Source: Cadophora sp. MPI-SDFR-AT-0126
Taxonomy: Eukaryota > Ascomycota > Leotiomycetes > Helotiales > Ploettnerulaceae
Assembly (NCBI GenBank): GCA_020747065.1
Contig: JAGMVK010000011.1
Location: 1,364,001 to 1,428,000, forward strand
Length of the DNA: 64,000 nucleotides
Direction: 5' to 3'
A model generated the notes under the pieces. The model ran no database searches. It was not told where the DNA came from and was given only the letters and a program-made list of their open reading frames with translations. How positions within the stretch are numbered: the stretch's first letter is position 1; every line of letters starts with the position of its first letter. Shown one piece after another: positions 52,377 through 64,000 of the stretch. A program made the translations under genes and the position numbers.

Positions 52377-54180
52377 GGCTATTCAGATGATTGAATTTCG
52401 GACAATTTCTTGTGGGGAGAGTGAAAAGAAGGAAGTATGTCTGGCCTATTTACGGTTTTTGCAATTCCGAAGATAGATTGGCGGAACGAAAACTGACTAC
52501 TTAGTGCCGACTTATCTTTGTGCGTCACACGGTGACTTAGGTCCCGGAGTTGAAGATATATGGCGTGTATCGGTAATAGTAATCGTCAAACAGCTTGATG
52601 ACCTTTAGCAAAGGGATTTATGGGCAACTGCAAGATGAGCAGGAAGTTTACCAACCAAAGTACCGTTGCTTGTTGGGAATCAATCAGCACGAACAATTTC
52701 ATCAGGCCGCTCTGCCATTCATGAGCCTCAGACCTGCTGTATGTCTTTTTCTTGCTCCTTTTTGCTGTTCAGATCCCTTGCGACTTGAACGGCAGATGAT
52801 CATTTCAAGAGCCAGCCAAGGTAAAGAAGGTTCCACCGGGTCTGAATTGATCTTAGAGTAAAACCCTGGTTTTGCAGATTTACAAGAAAAAATTAAGGAT
52901 AAATATCAGCAATATAATCCTTATGAAAAGTCAGAAAGTTGCAGAAACAATCATCCACCATCGGGTGACTGTAGCTTTTGGCACCAGACACACCTCAGCT
53001 TTCAAATCAAAGTCAGTCAGTATCAACAACTCGGACTTGGGATCATTCAGCTAGCTGAAGAAATGATCCCTATTGCCTCCCTTTTGTACAAAGTCAGCTG
53101 AAGAGCAATTCCTACATTGCAGGCACCAGCCAGATCGTGTTCCACAGTCCTGTCGCCCTGATATTCCTGTAGGTCTTTTATGACAGCCGTATCCCCCACA
53201 AGATATTTTCTTCCACCAAATCACACTCCATCGATCCTTGGCCTTCAACTTGAAGCTAATTGTAGCGCCTTCTCCGTTTCTATAGATGAAGAAGTGGGCG
53301 AGGACAATATAGTCGGATTTTTTTACATCTTAGGTTGTGCTGTAACGAAGTCCTCGACTGCATGTTATTTTCGGACTCAAATTCCATCGACGCAATTCTG
53401 AGCGGCCCGAACACAATAGACCTGGTCGACTGCATTGACAACCGAAAATTGTACTGTATAATCGTTTTATTCTGCCTGCTATCTCTTCTTTCGCAGTCAT
53501 TCTTATGCCGTGATAGGATCCCTCCCCGTCCAATCCCATGACAACCCCCAAATCTATCCAAACATATACATTAAGAAATACTCAAAATAGTCATCTGATG
53601 GTTTGAGCCTAGGATCAGTCCATCCTCCCGTCCAACCCAAGATTCAAAGGCCAGGACGCCAGTTTATTCGACGCCATCCTCCGCCTGGAGCAGAACACAA
53701 GGAGATACACAGTGCATGCTAGACCATGCCATGTTGATGGAGAAAGAAACGAGGAAATCTGCCGTGTCGAGCGTCGTGCTGGTAATAATGTTATAAAGAG
53801 TGAGGTCAGGTCTAATATTGAAGTTAAATGTTGGAAGCTGCTTGATTCGTAACATTTCGATAGCCGAGAAGACTTGGCGGGCGCTGCTAAGGACCGAACA
53901 CTTAAGGAGCGTGAGTTTCTCAAGTCTAGTCCAGAAGAGCCGTGAGCGTCAGCTATATGATGGATATCAAAAGCTGCTTGTGAGGAAGTATCGAAGTTGC
54001 GCCATCCAAGTCCGACGATCCATAATCGGGTGTCAGTCGTCAGGTGAGACTTCAAGCGAATCCTCAACACCTCCACCACCATCCCAAATTCTTCTCAACA
54101 CGACTCTTCATTCCCTCCCCTACCCCTCCCCTACCCCTCCATCTCTCTTTCTATCCCACAATCCTCTCTCAACCCCAAAT
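52377..54180. other. Intergenic region, no gene supported
   Basis: Short open frames on both strands (for example 53615-54082 minus and 53800-54279 plus) overlap each other and lack family features. No repeats with clear ends. The region could hold old transposon or gene remains that I cannot recognise. Confidence 0.4.
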
Positions 54181-54414
54181 CTACGTCCCAGGCATCGTCC
54201 TCCCCGTCTTATCCCCCCTCCAGATCTTAACAAAAGCCGCAATGCCGATCCCCATAAACGCCAAGACGATCATGCCTAGGATCATGGGGAGCGAGAAGAA
54301 ATCGCCGATGGCGGAACGTTTTTGGATGGTGTGTGTGAGGGATGGGGATTGGGATTGGGTGTGGTGGAGGAAGGTTCGTGGGGTGAGGTTGAGGTTGAGG
54401 TTGAGGGCTGGCAT
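54181..54414 (-). CDS. Small single-pass membrane protein
   Basis: A 77-residue ORF started at the ATG at 54414. It has a Leu/Asn/Thr-rich N terminus (MPALNLNLNLTPRTFLHHTQ), a likely membrane helix (LPMILGMIVLAFMGIGIAAF) and a short basic tail (KIWRGDKTGRTMPGT). The upstream DNA is pyrimidine/TG-rich, as in a promoter leader. I do not recognise a family. The hydrophobic helix argues for a real small protein, but conservation was not testable here. The frame stays open upstream to 54591, without signal features. Confidence 0.45.
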   Translation of the reverse strand: MPALNLNLNLTPRTFLHHTQSQSPSLTHTIQKRSAIGDFFSLPMILGMIVLAFMGIGIAAFVKIWRGDKTGRTMPGT

Positions 54415-57400
54415 TGTGATGTATGTGGTTTCTTGTGTACGTATTGTGTATGTGTTATGAGGAGGGTGTGTTGTTGTGACTTGCGAGCGAGTGAGGGACG
54501 AGGGAAGAGGAGGTGACACCAGAGAAGGTTGAGTATAGAGGAAGTATTGAGATTCTGAAACTGGACGCTGAAAGAAAGTTTTCGAAAGCAAGAAAACGAA
54601 TGACTTTTTATCTTTGCATCTCCAATCTTGTCAAGAAAGGCTTAGATTTCCCTCTCTCACTCCCTCGCCACCTCCGGGGCCAACCTCTATCTTTAAGAAT
54701 CTCAAGACCGCCTACCAGAGAGCCTCGCCTCGTACAGCCTAGCCCTAACCCCTCTATGGGAAATTACGAGCCTCTCCATCTTGGCCCTGAGACTGGTCGG
54801 TTGAATGCAAACTCCGCACTTATGATACCATTCAAGACCATACAACCTGCGCAAACCAGACGCAAGATCCCCACCCATTTTCCAACTCAGTGTTGCACAG
54901 AGACAAATAGCGCAGAGTTGACAGGCATTTATTTGAACGCTTCGCGTAATTGACGAGTAGGAGGTTTCTGTGTACGAAGCGAGGGTGTTGTGCCGCAATT
55001 TGGAAGTCAGGGGCTCGGATATGGAGCTTTTATGGGACGGACGGCCAATGAGAGAGCGCAGTGTACGAAAAGTGGACATGCCTCTTGGATATTTTTAGGA
55101 TGTCGGACTGTCGTATCAGTTCGTTAAGTATATGAATGCTTGATTGAGGTAAGTGAGATAGCAAGCTCAGGGCATTTCCGCATCTCTTCTACTCTCCAAA
55201 TGTGAATGTCAAGATTGCTGTAAAATGGCGAGCGTCATGATAAATGAAATGCATATGACAAATCGGCACTCTTGATCTTGGCTGAGAGAAACGGCCCGGC
55301 TTTTACAACGTTGTACTGCGGCTCAGGGAAGGCTATGTCTGCAAAATATTGAGGCACAGTACCACGAGACACTTCTCATGTCAATTCGAGGCACAAGTCG
55401 GATCATGATATCTTTCAAAGCCGGAAGACCGGAATCATGAATGCACTTCGACAACAGATTCTGGTTCGTGGAGACATGTCGTCAAAATAAACAGGATGTT
55501 TATTTGCTCGTACTCGCAAAGTGTGAGCTCGGATCTGGATCTGCGAATCCGAGGTGTCAAACTGCTGGCTGAAGTTGACAAGATAAGATCCCCTTACTTC
55601 CGCTGTCCAGAATGATAGGTAGAGAGAGGCTCGGTACTTGCGGAAGAAGCGATGGCGGTGATAGGGAGGTTGGTTGCTGTTGTATAGGATTGGTGATGGT
55701 GACCCGACCACCCACGTCGATACTTCGAATGAGACGACAAACCACAAGTGCAGACTTCCAAGCTGCACAGTAACTTCCGACATAGCAATATCAGGCATGT
55801 CCTCTCACAACTTCGCGAAACGAAGATACATCCTGAAGTAGTCCGACTTGAATGCTGCCCGGTCTGCTCGCGGAGCAGAGACAAATCCAAAATATTATAC
55901 CTCGGATTACTTAATCCAGAACCGAACTTCAAATCGCCGCCAACGATCACGCAGACTTTGAAACTACCATTTCTGTGGCTCTGTTGTATATAACTTCCCC
56001 CCTACCGGTTAAGTTGCAGGTCATGCTACTGGTTATGCGTTTCCGAACCTTCTGCACTTTCTGAACTGACCTCGTCAATCATAACATCAATCAGCTCGCC
56101 CATCACTTGCGTCCCCAACACCTATTCCACGTTCGGGTCTGCGAGCTTAACCTCGAACACTGTTCATGGAGACCGGTCTTTGAATTTGGATAGGAGGAAG
56201 GGAAACGGGAGATGTGAGATGAAGGGAAGAGGACCCCTCGCCGATGGACGACGGTGATATATCGAGGAGAAAACAGAGAAGGCGAAAAGGGGAGAGATAT
56301 TAGAGGATGAATCGCAGTTTTGATGAGGTGGAATGCTGATGAGCGGCTTGAATGGAAGTGTGCCGGCATTGATGATCTCAAGAAGAGGGCGAGCTCGTCA
56401 GAGAAAGTTGGGAAATTTGGCAGTATGTCGAATTCTGATCCGGGAGGAAAGAATGTGAGCTTGGCTTATCTGGAGAGGAAGGAGTGAGAGATGAAAGTTG
56501 GGTTTTGAATGTGAGATGAGGTTGAGATGGGAAGGAGTGAGTGGTGGAGGCTGGGGAGAGTTGTTGGACTGTTACGTTGAGCTCCTATTGGCTTCACAAC
56601 AGCAGCGGCAGAGGCTTTTTGGAAAATTTACAGTCAAATGGTAGCCCAATAACAGACGGGAGGTAGTCGGAAAGAGAAGGAGCAGAGCAGGTAGGGTGTT
56701 TGCCTTCCATTCAATCACCGGCACGACATTGAATCAAGAAGGAAAGTCCATTCTAGATACATCCCGCTCTCGAGCTCGGTAGAATCGAAGACCCAATTTG
56801 AATTTTTTATTCACACCACTCGTCAGGAAGTATCAAAGCAGAAGCAGGAATCTCAATCATCTCGTGAGAGAGCCAAGTCTGGCCGAAGTTATAGCCTGAC
56901 GGTATGAATTCGATGCACCGCGCCGCCGTGCCACCTCGAGAGAGCTGAAGCAAAGAAGATTGATTGTCTAGATCTGGTACTGGCATTATCGAAGGAAGGA
57001 GTTAAAAAAGATCAGCCCTAGAATTAGATTCCTCCGTCTTTGGATGCGGCGGTGTAGGCATCAGAGATGACTTGCCAACATTCTCATCCTATTGCTCTCC
57101 TATTTGTGCCGAGTTTGGCGAGAGGTCGAGTTGGTGAGAAATTTGAATAGGCGAGCGAGCAATGGAGCCTCGCATATTGACCTACAAATCACTGTATTTC
57201 TGCTGCTTCCTATCTGCATACGGCGAAATAGAAGGGCCGTTTTCTCCCTCTTTCTCTGTTCCCGCCGTACTTCATCAATATGAAGTAGGTTTTGATGGCA
57301 ACTTCTGCTAATCGCGGCTACAGATTGAAGATCAGAGACATGGGCTTAGCTTGTTTCCATTAAGGAGTTTTCTGGCTCCAGCGTATGCAGGAGCTGGGAA

Positions 57401-60400
57401 TGCAAATCAAGCGACAGAGAGTCTAGAAAGTGGAAAGTAAGCAAGTCCACCCCTCACGAACGCCATGGGAGCAACCACTGTCGATCAGGCACAGATAGTG
57501 TCTGTATATCGGTCCGTTTGGGAGTTGCTGCAGTAGTCGATATCAAGACTGAAGTTGGTATTAACATCTGATGTTTGCGCGATTTATGGAAATCGTGGAG
57601 ACGAGTATTGGAGGTGGGGTACATACAGTACTACCCCACGAGGTACCTGCTCTCCTCTCGGTGATCATGCAGACTCTATAGAGATATAATCATAGGGTTT
57701 CTGATATTGGTTCGCTTGTGAGAAGGAGGCGTGGGTGTGGCAGGGTCGGAAGAGAGGCCGAGAGGGCTTAGGGCTGCAGGTATCGCTGGCTCTCGGTTGT
57801 ATTGTGAATGTGAAGCCTAAACTGGCAAGATGCTCGACAGGGAAAATTGCAGGTACTGTTGACACGTTTGACAGCGGGGAAAGTCCAGATTCAGGAGATG
57901 TTCCTCCGGAGGCCGATATCACCGATATACACGTTTGGTAGGCAAAACCACTTAGTAGATATCAGAGACAACGCTTCCAGAGCTTCGGCCTGATGTCTGT
58001 ACTTTCTAGGAAAGCTCAAGAAGACTCGGCGCATTTGTTTGAGGCAGAGAGAAGCATTTGAAGCAAGAAATGATGTGAATCCAATGAGATATGGATATGC
58101 TCTCAACTCAGTTGTCTGGATTCCAGATGCCAACTCGCTTGAGGTGCACATGAAAAACACCCCAACCGTGCCATCATTATCGACCAGCGGTCAACCTGCA
58201 TTCTCTTTCCCCAGACTTATCAAATTCCAGACAAGCGCAAAGCCAAATCAAGCCTCGTCACCGTGCACCTCCACACTTTCAATATCATCTCCGCGTTTCC
58301 TGCTGGTGACTTCGGCCCTTCTCTGCCCCTGTCGCCAACAGTTGGACACTTGCCTTGATTAGGACAGACTCTGCATGTGTCTAGTCATGTGACGATAGCG
58401 TGACTTTGAAATAACGAGCAGCATGCCTTGATTTAGAGTTGATCGAGATCGCTTGATCCGGATCAAAACCTTGATGGTCTGACATCTTCGATACCACACC
58501 CGACAGTAAAGAGTGGTGTGCTTGTTGATGTCTAAGCAGAACGCTAGTACATGAACAACCAGTCGAGGAGTATGTTTAACTTCAGTCTCGGTCACCGGTT
58601 GTTCGGATGTCTGTGGCAACCGCGGTACCAGCCAGTCCCAGTTCCACTTCAGGTAAAGGAATGGCCAAATCATGCGATGGATGAGAACGGGAGAGGCTCG
58701 ATCCAGTGCTTGTCATAGGTACAAATTTGTATGTACCTCGTACAGGCCATCACACCAGAGCTGGCTGGTCGGTGAGGAAGACAGTACCATTGCACCAAGT
58801 ACCGAAGTGTACGTACGTCTGTAGCTCAACAAGACGAAAGGATCCGAGTTGTGAGCTGGACACAATTCCTGCTTGGTTGCATCTTCAAACTCGGTCAGAT
58901 CTTGATTTGCCGCGCGTTGACAGGAGGAAAACGATGATATGAGTTGAGATGTGATACGATGATCCCGTCTGCGAAGATTTTCAGAAAGGAAGCAGAAAGT
59001 TAAAATGCCGAAGTATCCATAGTTCCTGTCATCTTGTCACCGTTCTTCGCTCGTGGATGGATGGACGGAACAGAAACAGCACCAGAAGCCAAATGGAAGG
59101 CTCGAAGAAGGATCTCGCATGAAGGGACAGGGCAAGTCCTTGCGGGGATTCGGTCTTGCAGATGCGCTAGAACTGAGTTGGACTTAGCGCAAAAATTTGA
59201 AGGCGTCTCCGATTGGCTGGAGGAGCAGAAGAGGAGGAAAACGGAAACCTCACGACTCGCGCGCGTCGAAGGATCTTCTTGGATGCATTGTGATGATGAC
59301 AGAGGTCAAGCCATTTTCTCAACGTCCTGCTTGGCCTTGCAAGTGCCGATGGGAAGGAGAGCGCAGTCGTTTCCACAGTGCTTTGTGTTGTGTTGCGGTG
59401 CTGTGCGCTGCAGCTCGAGTATCGTGAGCTGTTGTGCGAGAGAAGAGCGGAGTGGACAGGCTCGCTGGCGTCTTATGGATGACAGATGAAGTCGATTGAA
59501 TGATTTGTCGAGAGGCAAATCCAAATGCCGTGAGACGAGAATCGAATTATCGGGATATCCTGGTATGACAATATGTAATTTAAAAGTGCATCGCGAATCC
59601 TCTCGCCAGTGTCTTGAGAATTTAGAAGGGGGCGGGCATTCCTTTCACTTATGGACAAGGAACGACCTGATGGCTGAAATGCATCATCAATGCAAAGTAA
59701 CAAGTTAGAGCTGGAATGGGAAGTCCAGCGACGTACAATACAACAGCAGCTTTCAGCCAGATCAATTCGATGAGGCTGCTGACACGACCAGGCAGGGCGG
59801 CGAAGCAGGCAAGGTACGGTGGTGCCCTTCGTCTGCTACGTTACCTTTCCCAGTTGAGACAAAATCGGATCGGATCGTGTGAGTGCCTGTGGTGTTGTTG
59901 GCCACAAAATCATGCCAAATTATTCATTCCACGTTTACAGTATTAATAAAACGATGCACGCACCATACGGAAATGCGACTGCCGGGTTTTGATACCGTGG
60001 CAATCACAGCGGAGGGCCGGTTGCTTATTTTCTGGGGGCAAATGAAAGTGTTTCCAGCGTGGTCTTCCGTTTTACAGGGCATGGTTTTGGGGCATCGGCT
60101 CTCGGAAAGGCACTGTATTTGACGTTTGGCAGTGTTTGAATCAGTGTATCGGCTGTCTTAGGACCAGTTGAATCGTTAGTGTTTCTTCGATTGTTCTATG
60201 ATCGACTGGTTCAATGGTTCCATGGTTCGACACTCGGGGTTGCTCCCGCCAGACACCGTCCAACCACAGTCTCGGTGCCGTGCCCTAGGAAAAAAGGAAG
60301 GACACTAACTTGTACAGAACAGTAAATGTTTATCGAATCAGAGAGATCCAAGAAGAAATGATTGAATGGGAATACACTAAGAAAGACATATTTGAAGTAC

Positions 60401-61271
60401 TCTACTTGCACCCAAGTAACTTTCCGGGCATATCCTCAGTTTGATTTGTTACTATTGGCATGATTAATTAATTACTATTGATGGCTGTAATGACCAGTGG
60501 CTCAGCCCGCTCACTGTCAGTGGTCAGCTCATGGACAACTAAGTGCAAATGCAGAACGCCCTAACCTCGAAATAGCCTGGTCCTGTGGCCTCACTGGCCT
60601 GGTCAGGCACGGCTGCCTCTGGCTGGTGCAGTCAGTCAGTCTTGGCGATTCTGTTCAAAGTCCGTCGTTTGCCCTCTCCCATCGTCCCGGGTCCCATTCC
60701 CATTCCCAGTCCCAATAATCCCTTCAACAGTCGATCCACATCTTGTCTCCAACCAAATATTCCCTCCATTCTCATTCCTCAAATCTCCTCACTACCTAAG
60801 CACCACTGCCTAAACAAAACAAAAATATATCCTCTCCTTTTTTCACTCTGTTGCTCGCATCCTAACTTGCCCCGAAACATCTCTGCACCCCGTCCCTGGT
60901 ACTGGTGGCCCAATAACACAGGCCTGCTCACTCCTATTTCTCGACCCCCGCACTTCTGGAAATGAGCGCCCCGTCTCCGCCATTCCTTCATATACGGACC
61001 GAATAACTCCAGACTCCACGCAGAACAACCTTTGCCCACTCCACTACTACCCCATACTCAGTCCTGTACTGTATGTACTGTACGTCGAAGCAGATCAACC
61101 CTTAATCAATCGAGTACCGCTGGGCCGTCGTCGGTATCGTCTGGCCCTACTGCCATACAACGTTTCGTCCGTCGTCAACACGAGTCGAGCCGTTGAGTCG
61201 AGCTGAGTCGATCGACCAGGCCGAAAGGTTCAACCGCGACGATTCTTCAACCTCCCTATCCATCGCCCGCC
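54415..61271. other. Gene-poor 6.9-kb region upstream of the Zn2Cys6 regulator
   Basis: No protein gene can be supported over almost 7 kb. The open frames present are short, overlap on both strands and lack domains; the largest, at 59034-59489, is Arg/Cys/Ser-rich without conserved motifs. Base composition is ordinary (not AT-blocked, so not a strongly RIP-mutated repeat). The last 600 bp before 61272 are C/T-rich with many short CCC/TCC strings, typical of a long fungal 5' leader. Long regulatory 5' sequence, non-coding RNA or very diverged small secreted protein genes remain possible. Confidence 0.45.
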
Positions 61272-63455
61272 ATGTCTACCTCGGTCAAGCGGGCTTGCGA
61301 CGCATGCCATCGTCGAAAAGTCAAATGTGATGGCATCAATCCGTGTCGCAACTGTTCCTCAGCCCAATTATCGTGTACCTACCACGCTATCCCGCAGAAG
61401 AAAGGCCCCAAGGGGTCGCGAGCGAAGGTCATCAGCGAACTTCGAGAAACCCAACGACAGAGCACTCTTTCCTCGAAAGTAGCGAATCGAATGAATGGAA
61501 TCAATAGTCCGCCATGCAGCCCGACGCTCTCTCCTACTCCAGGCCTCCTCACGAACGATATGATCAAGGAATGCATCGAATTTTTCTTCGCGAACATGTA
61601 TCCCACCCTCCCCATTCTACACCGCGGTCGACTAGAACAACAAGCGATGTACGCAGACCAGAACGTCGACACATATTGTTTGTTGACATCCTTATGCGCC
61701 TTCATGATGATACAACCAGGAATGGGAATACCAGGCGATCCTCTCGGACTCGACAGTCTACCAGGTGCCAACCTCGTGTCGGGAAACTTGTTGATGGAGG
61801 AGACTTTGAGAGTTAGGAAATCTTACGACCATCTTGAGACCCCGACATTAAATAGTCTGGTCACCAGTTTCTTCCTGTTTGGATGCTACTTTGGTCTCGA
61901 TTTGCACAACAAGGCTTGGTTTCATCTGAGAGAGGCGACAACTTTGGCGCATATCTTGAACATGCAGAAGGAGGATACCTACGTTCAATTTGATGTTGTT
62001 GAGTCGTCGAGACGACGAAGGCTATATTGGCTTCTCTTCGTCACGGAAAGGTAAGATCACTAGTCGTGAAGATCACCAGCTTGCTAACCTTGAACAGAGC
62101 CTATGCACTTCAGAGACATCGACCTCTTTCATTGCAAGCGACCATTACCCTTCCGACACAGACAGACGATCCAACTGACACGCAATCTCATCACTTGAAC
62201 GGATTCATCCATCTCGTCAACCTCTTCCGACCATTCGACGAAGGATTTGTTGCTCTCTGGAACAAGACCAGAACAGACTGCTCTCCAGCTTATCTGTCCG
62301 CTCTTCAGAAGCAATTGAACGATGCTCTACCCACGTATCTCAACTCTACGGAGAACCAGACTGCCGACTTGAGAACCAGTCAACAATGGTTACGAACCAT
62401 GGTGTGGCAATTGAGTATCCAGAATGGATGTTTGAGCTCCGGTAACGGGGATCCAAGCATGACTTTCCAGTACCCTGTTGATATCTCTCGGGATCTTATT
62501 GGGATGACTTCTCAATTCTCTCAACAGAGCATGGAGGTTCACGGCATCGGACTTGTAAGTTCCAAAATCAAACTTGTTATATCTCTACTAACAGCCACAG
62601 ATTGAGAAACTTTTCGATGTCGCTTGCTCTCTTACTGACGTCCTTTCCCTTCTTCCACCAAACCCCGACCCATTCCAGCTTGGCCCTCGGGATTATCTCC
62701 ATGACTTCATGACCCTCCTTTCCGTTCTTCGCAATGGCGATCATCGTTTCCTCCCTCTTCTCCTCGCCAAGGTCAATGATGTTCTACCAAAGCTCGTCAA
62801 CCCAATGCTTCAGACCGTACCAGATGCCCCAGCTAATATGTGTGCTGATGTCGACATCTTTGATGGTTTCGGTAATGCTGGCATTGGAGTTGCATCGAAT
62901 TTCCCAGGCTACAATGGAAATGGTACCAGTGGAGGCGAATTCAAGATTGAGCCTGATACCGATTTCAACGGAAATACAATCTCCGGCATGCCACAATACG
63001 ACAGGAGGATCGAAGAGCTGGGTTCGCCCATCAACGAAAACAGCGATAACAGTACCTCCTTTACTAGTCCTTCAGTCATGCAAAGTCCTATGGAATATGC
63101 TGGCTTGGGAGACTACGGAGGGTTTCCAGACATGAACGCGCCTAGGATAAACAACAACGTGGGCGTCCATACTCACACAGGAAATTTCGGGGAAGGTGTC
63201 GGTGGCGGTGGAAGACCTCTGGACTTCAAACGAGAGTTCGAGGGGACTATGGGATTGCTAAGCCAACACAGACAACCCATGATGGCAAATGGTATGGAGG
63301 CTGTCAGACGACCGCCCTTACGACAAAACAGTGGAAGCAATTTCGGCATGCAAATACCACGGAGTGTGCCGGACCAATTTCGGCATTTGCAGAGGGCAAA
63401 CAGTGGCGGAAGTGTAGATATGGTTGTAGGGGGTGGTGAAATGTCATACCGATGA
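61272..63455 (+). CDS. Zn2Cys6 transcription factor, COL-26/BglR-like
   Basis: Three exons (61272-62050, 62098-62554, 62601-63455) close to 696 residues. The N-terminal zinc cluster ACDACHRRKVKCDGINPCRN plus CSSAQLSC (about 8-36) is followed by the basic linker PQKKGPKGSRAKVISELRET, which I associate with the COL-26/BglR and AmyR group of carbon regulators that control starch and glucan use and glucose repression. The fungal-specific factor domain follows, with CIEFFFANMYPTLPILHRGR and RRRRLYWLLFVTER. The C-terminal third is Gly/Asn/Met-rich and disordered. Introns are 47 and 46 nt. The assignment to COL-26/BglR rather than AmyR is from memory of motif shape and should be taken as probable only. 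Confidence 0.82.
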
Positions 63456-64000
63456 AACTGTTGAGTCGGAAACGTTACCAGCCATAGCTGAAGACACGCC
63501 GAGTTCAGATGTCTCGAGGAGACTAGCTCGGTCGTTACCACTTCCGACTGTCCACGATGGACAGCTCCCAAACCATGGTACCATTGCTACCTTCTAGAAT
63601 GCCCACGAACACATGTCTCGCTAGTCGCACACACCAGACACAGATCCCCGGACTACGGGAACAACAAACAGTACTACGTTTCAGCGTAACCATTTTTCGG
63701 CGTATAAATCGGGCACCCAAGGACACGGGATCGGACGGACATGAAGGGACAGGAAAGGAAAGGAATGGATTGGGAAATCTCGTCGGCGTTGGGAATGGTT
63801 CCAGTAGCATGTTGTGCCTCCTTTGTCACCTTTTCGATGTGATCGGTCATCGTACCTGTGTTAGCTGGCATCTCTGACGGGTAAAGGAAAGGAAAAGAAA
63901 GTAAAGAATGGAAGTATATATATCTTGGAATGAATCATATTAGCTTATTGTTCATTTGTCTAAACTTTGTCTCCGCTTTCTATCCTTCCTACTTCGTGAG
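63456..64000. other. Right-edge 3' flank of the regulator gene
   Basis: Presumed 3' UTR and beyond. It includes purine-rich GGAAAGGAAAGG strings near 63750 and 63880 and TATATATAT near 63916. No gene is supported. Confidence 0.5.

Noticed and set aside
53615..54082. Minus-strand 155-codon open frame
   Set aside because: Ser/Leu/Arg composition without motifs, overlapped by an equally long frame on the other strand; no start context or domain.
59034..59489. Plus-strand 151-codon open frame
   Set aside because: Contains Cys and Arg clusters but no signal peptide or family pattern; opposing frames are equally open.
1..64000. CRISPR arrays, rRNA genes, complete transposons
   Set aside because: No regularly spaced repeats, rRNA-like stretches, terminal inverted repeats or LTR pairs were seen by reading; only the RNase H relic suggests mobile DNA.

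Overview
This window is nuclear DNA of a filamentous ascomycete (Pezizomycotina). Genes are spaced by 0.1-2 kb and interrupted by short introns, mostly 46-90 nt, with GTAAGT/GTATGT-like donors, CTAAC/CTNAC-like branch sites and CAG/TAG acceptors. The gene families are typical of these fungi: Zn2Cys6 regulators, Dal5-type and sugar-porter MFS carriers, a NACHT NLR, type-B esterase, GH127 and F-box proteins. A leotiomycete is plausible, but the sequence alone does not prove it. About twenty intact or nearly intact protein genes can be modelled, most with exon phases that close exactly.  Left part (1-15 kb): a secreted GH127 beta-L-arabinofuranosidase; a low-complexity Gly/Ser/Ala secreted protein with a likely GPI anchor; a tandem group of three tRNA-like pol III units (5.3-6.0 kb), each with its own TATA, A box, B box and T-run; mitochondrial succinate-semialdehyde dehydrogenase; a spartin-like senescence-domain protein; an AN1 zinc-finger Cuz1-like protein; and arginase.  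Middle (15-33 kb): an F-box protein, then the most interesting block. 5-Oxoprolinase (OXP1), a DUF1445/D-glutamate cyclase-family enzyme, a Dal5-family MFS carrier and a Zn2Cys6 regulator lie side by side as two divergent pairs. Each of the two divergent promoters holds two CGG-N10-CCG palindromes, and the second site of each shares the string TGGAAGTCCGCC. I read this as a co-regulated pyroglutamate (5-oxoproline) uptake and catabolism cluster with its own regulator. A type-B carboxylesterase with a one-base frameshift and a lactose-permease-like sugar porter follow.  Right part (33-64 kb): a conserved unknown protein divergent from mitochondrial ClpP; a monoacylglycerol lipase; a mitochondrial Trm61-like tRNA methyltransferase; a Dcr2-like phosphoesterase; a NACHT NLR whose last intron appears to be GC-AG and whose terminal codons and stop are repeated in a 58-bp tandem duplication; a ubiquitin C-terminal hydrolase with a frameshift in a CT run; pyridoxamine-phosphate oxidase; a fucose mutarotase-family protein; and an RNase H-domain relic broken by a stop and a 17-bp duplication. 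A gene-poor stretch of about 7 kb then precedes a COL-26/BglR-like Zn2Cys6 regulator at the right edge.
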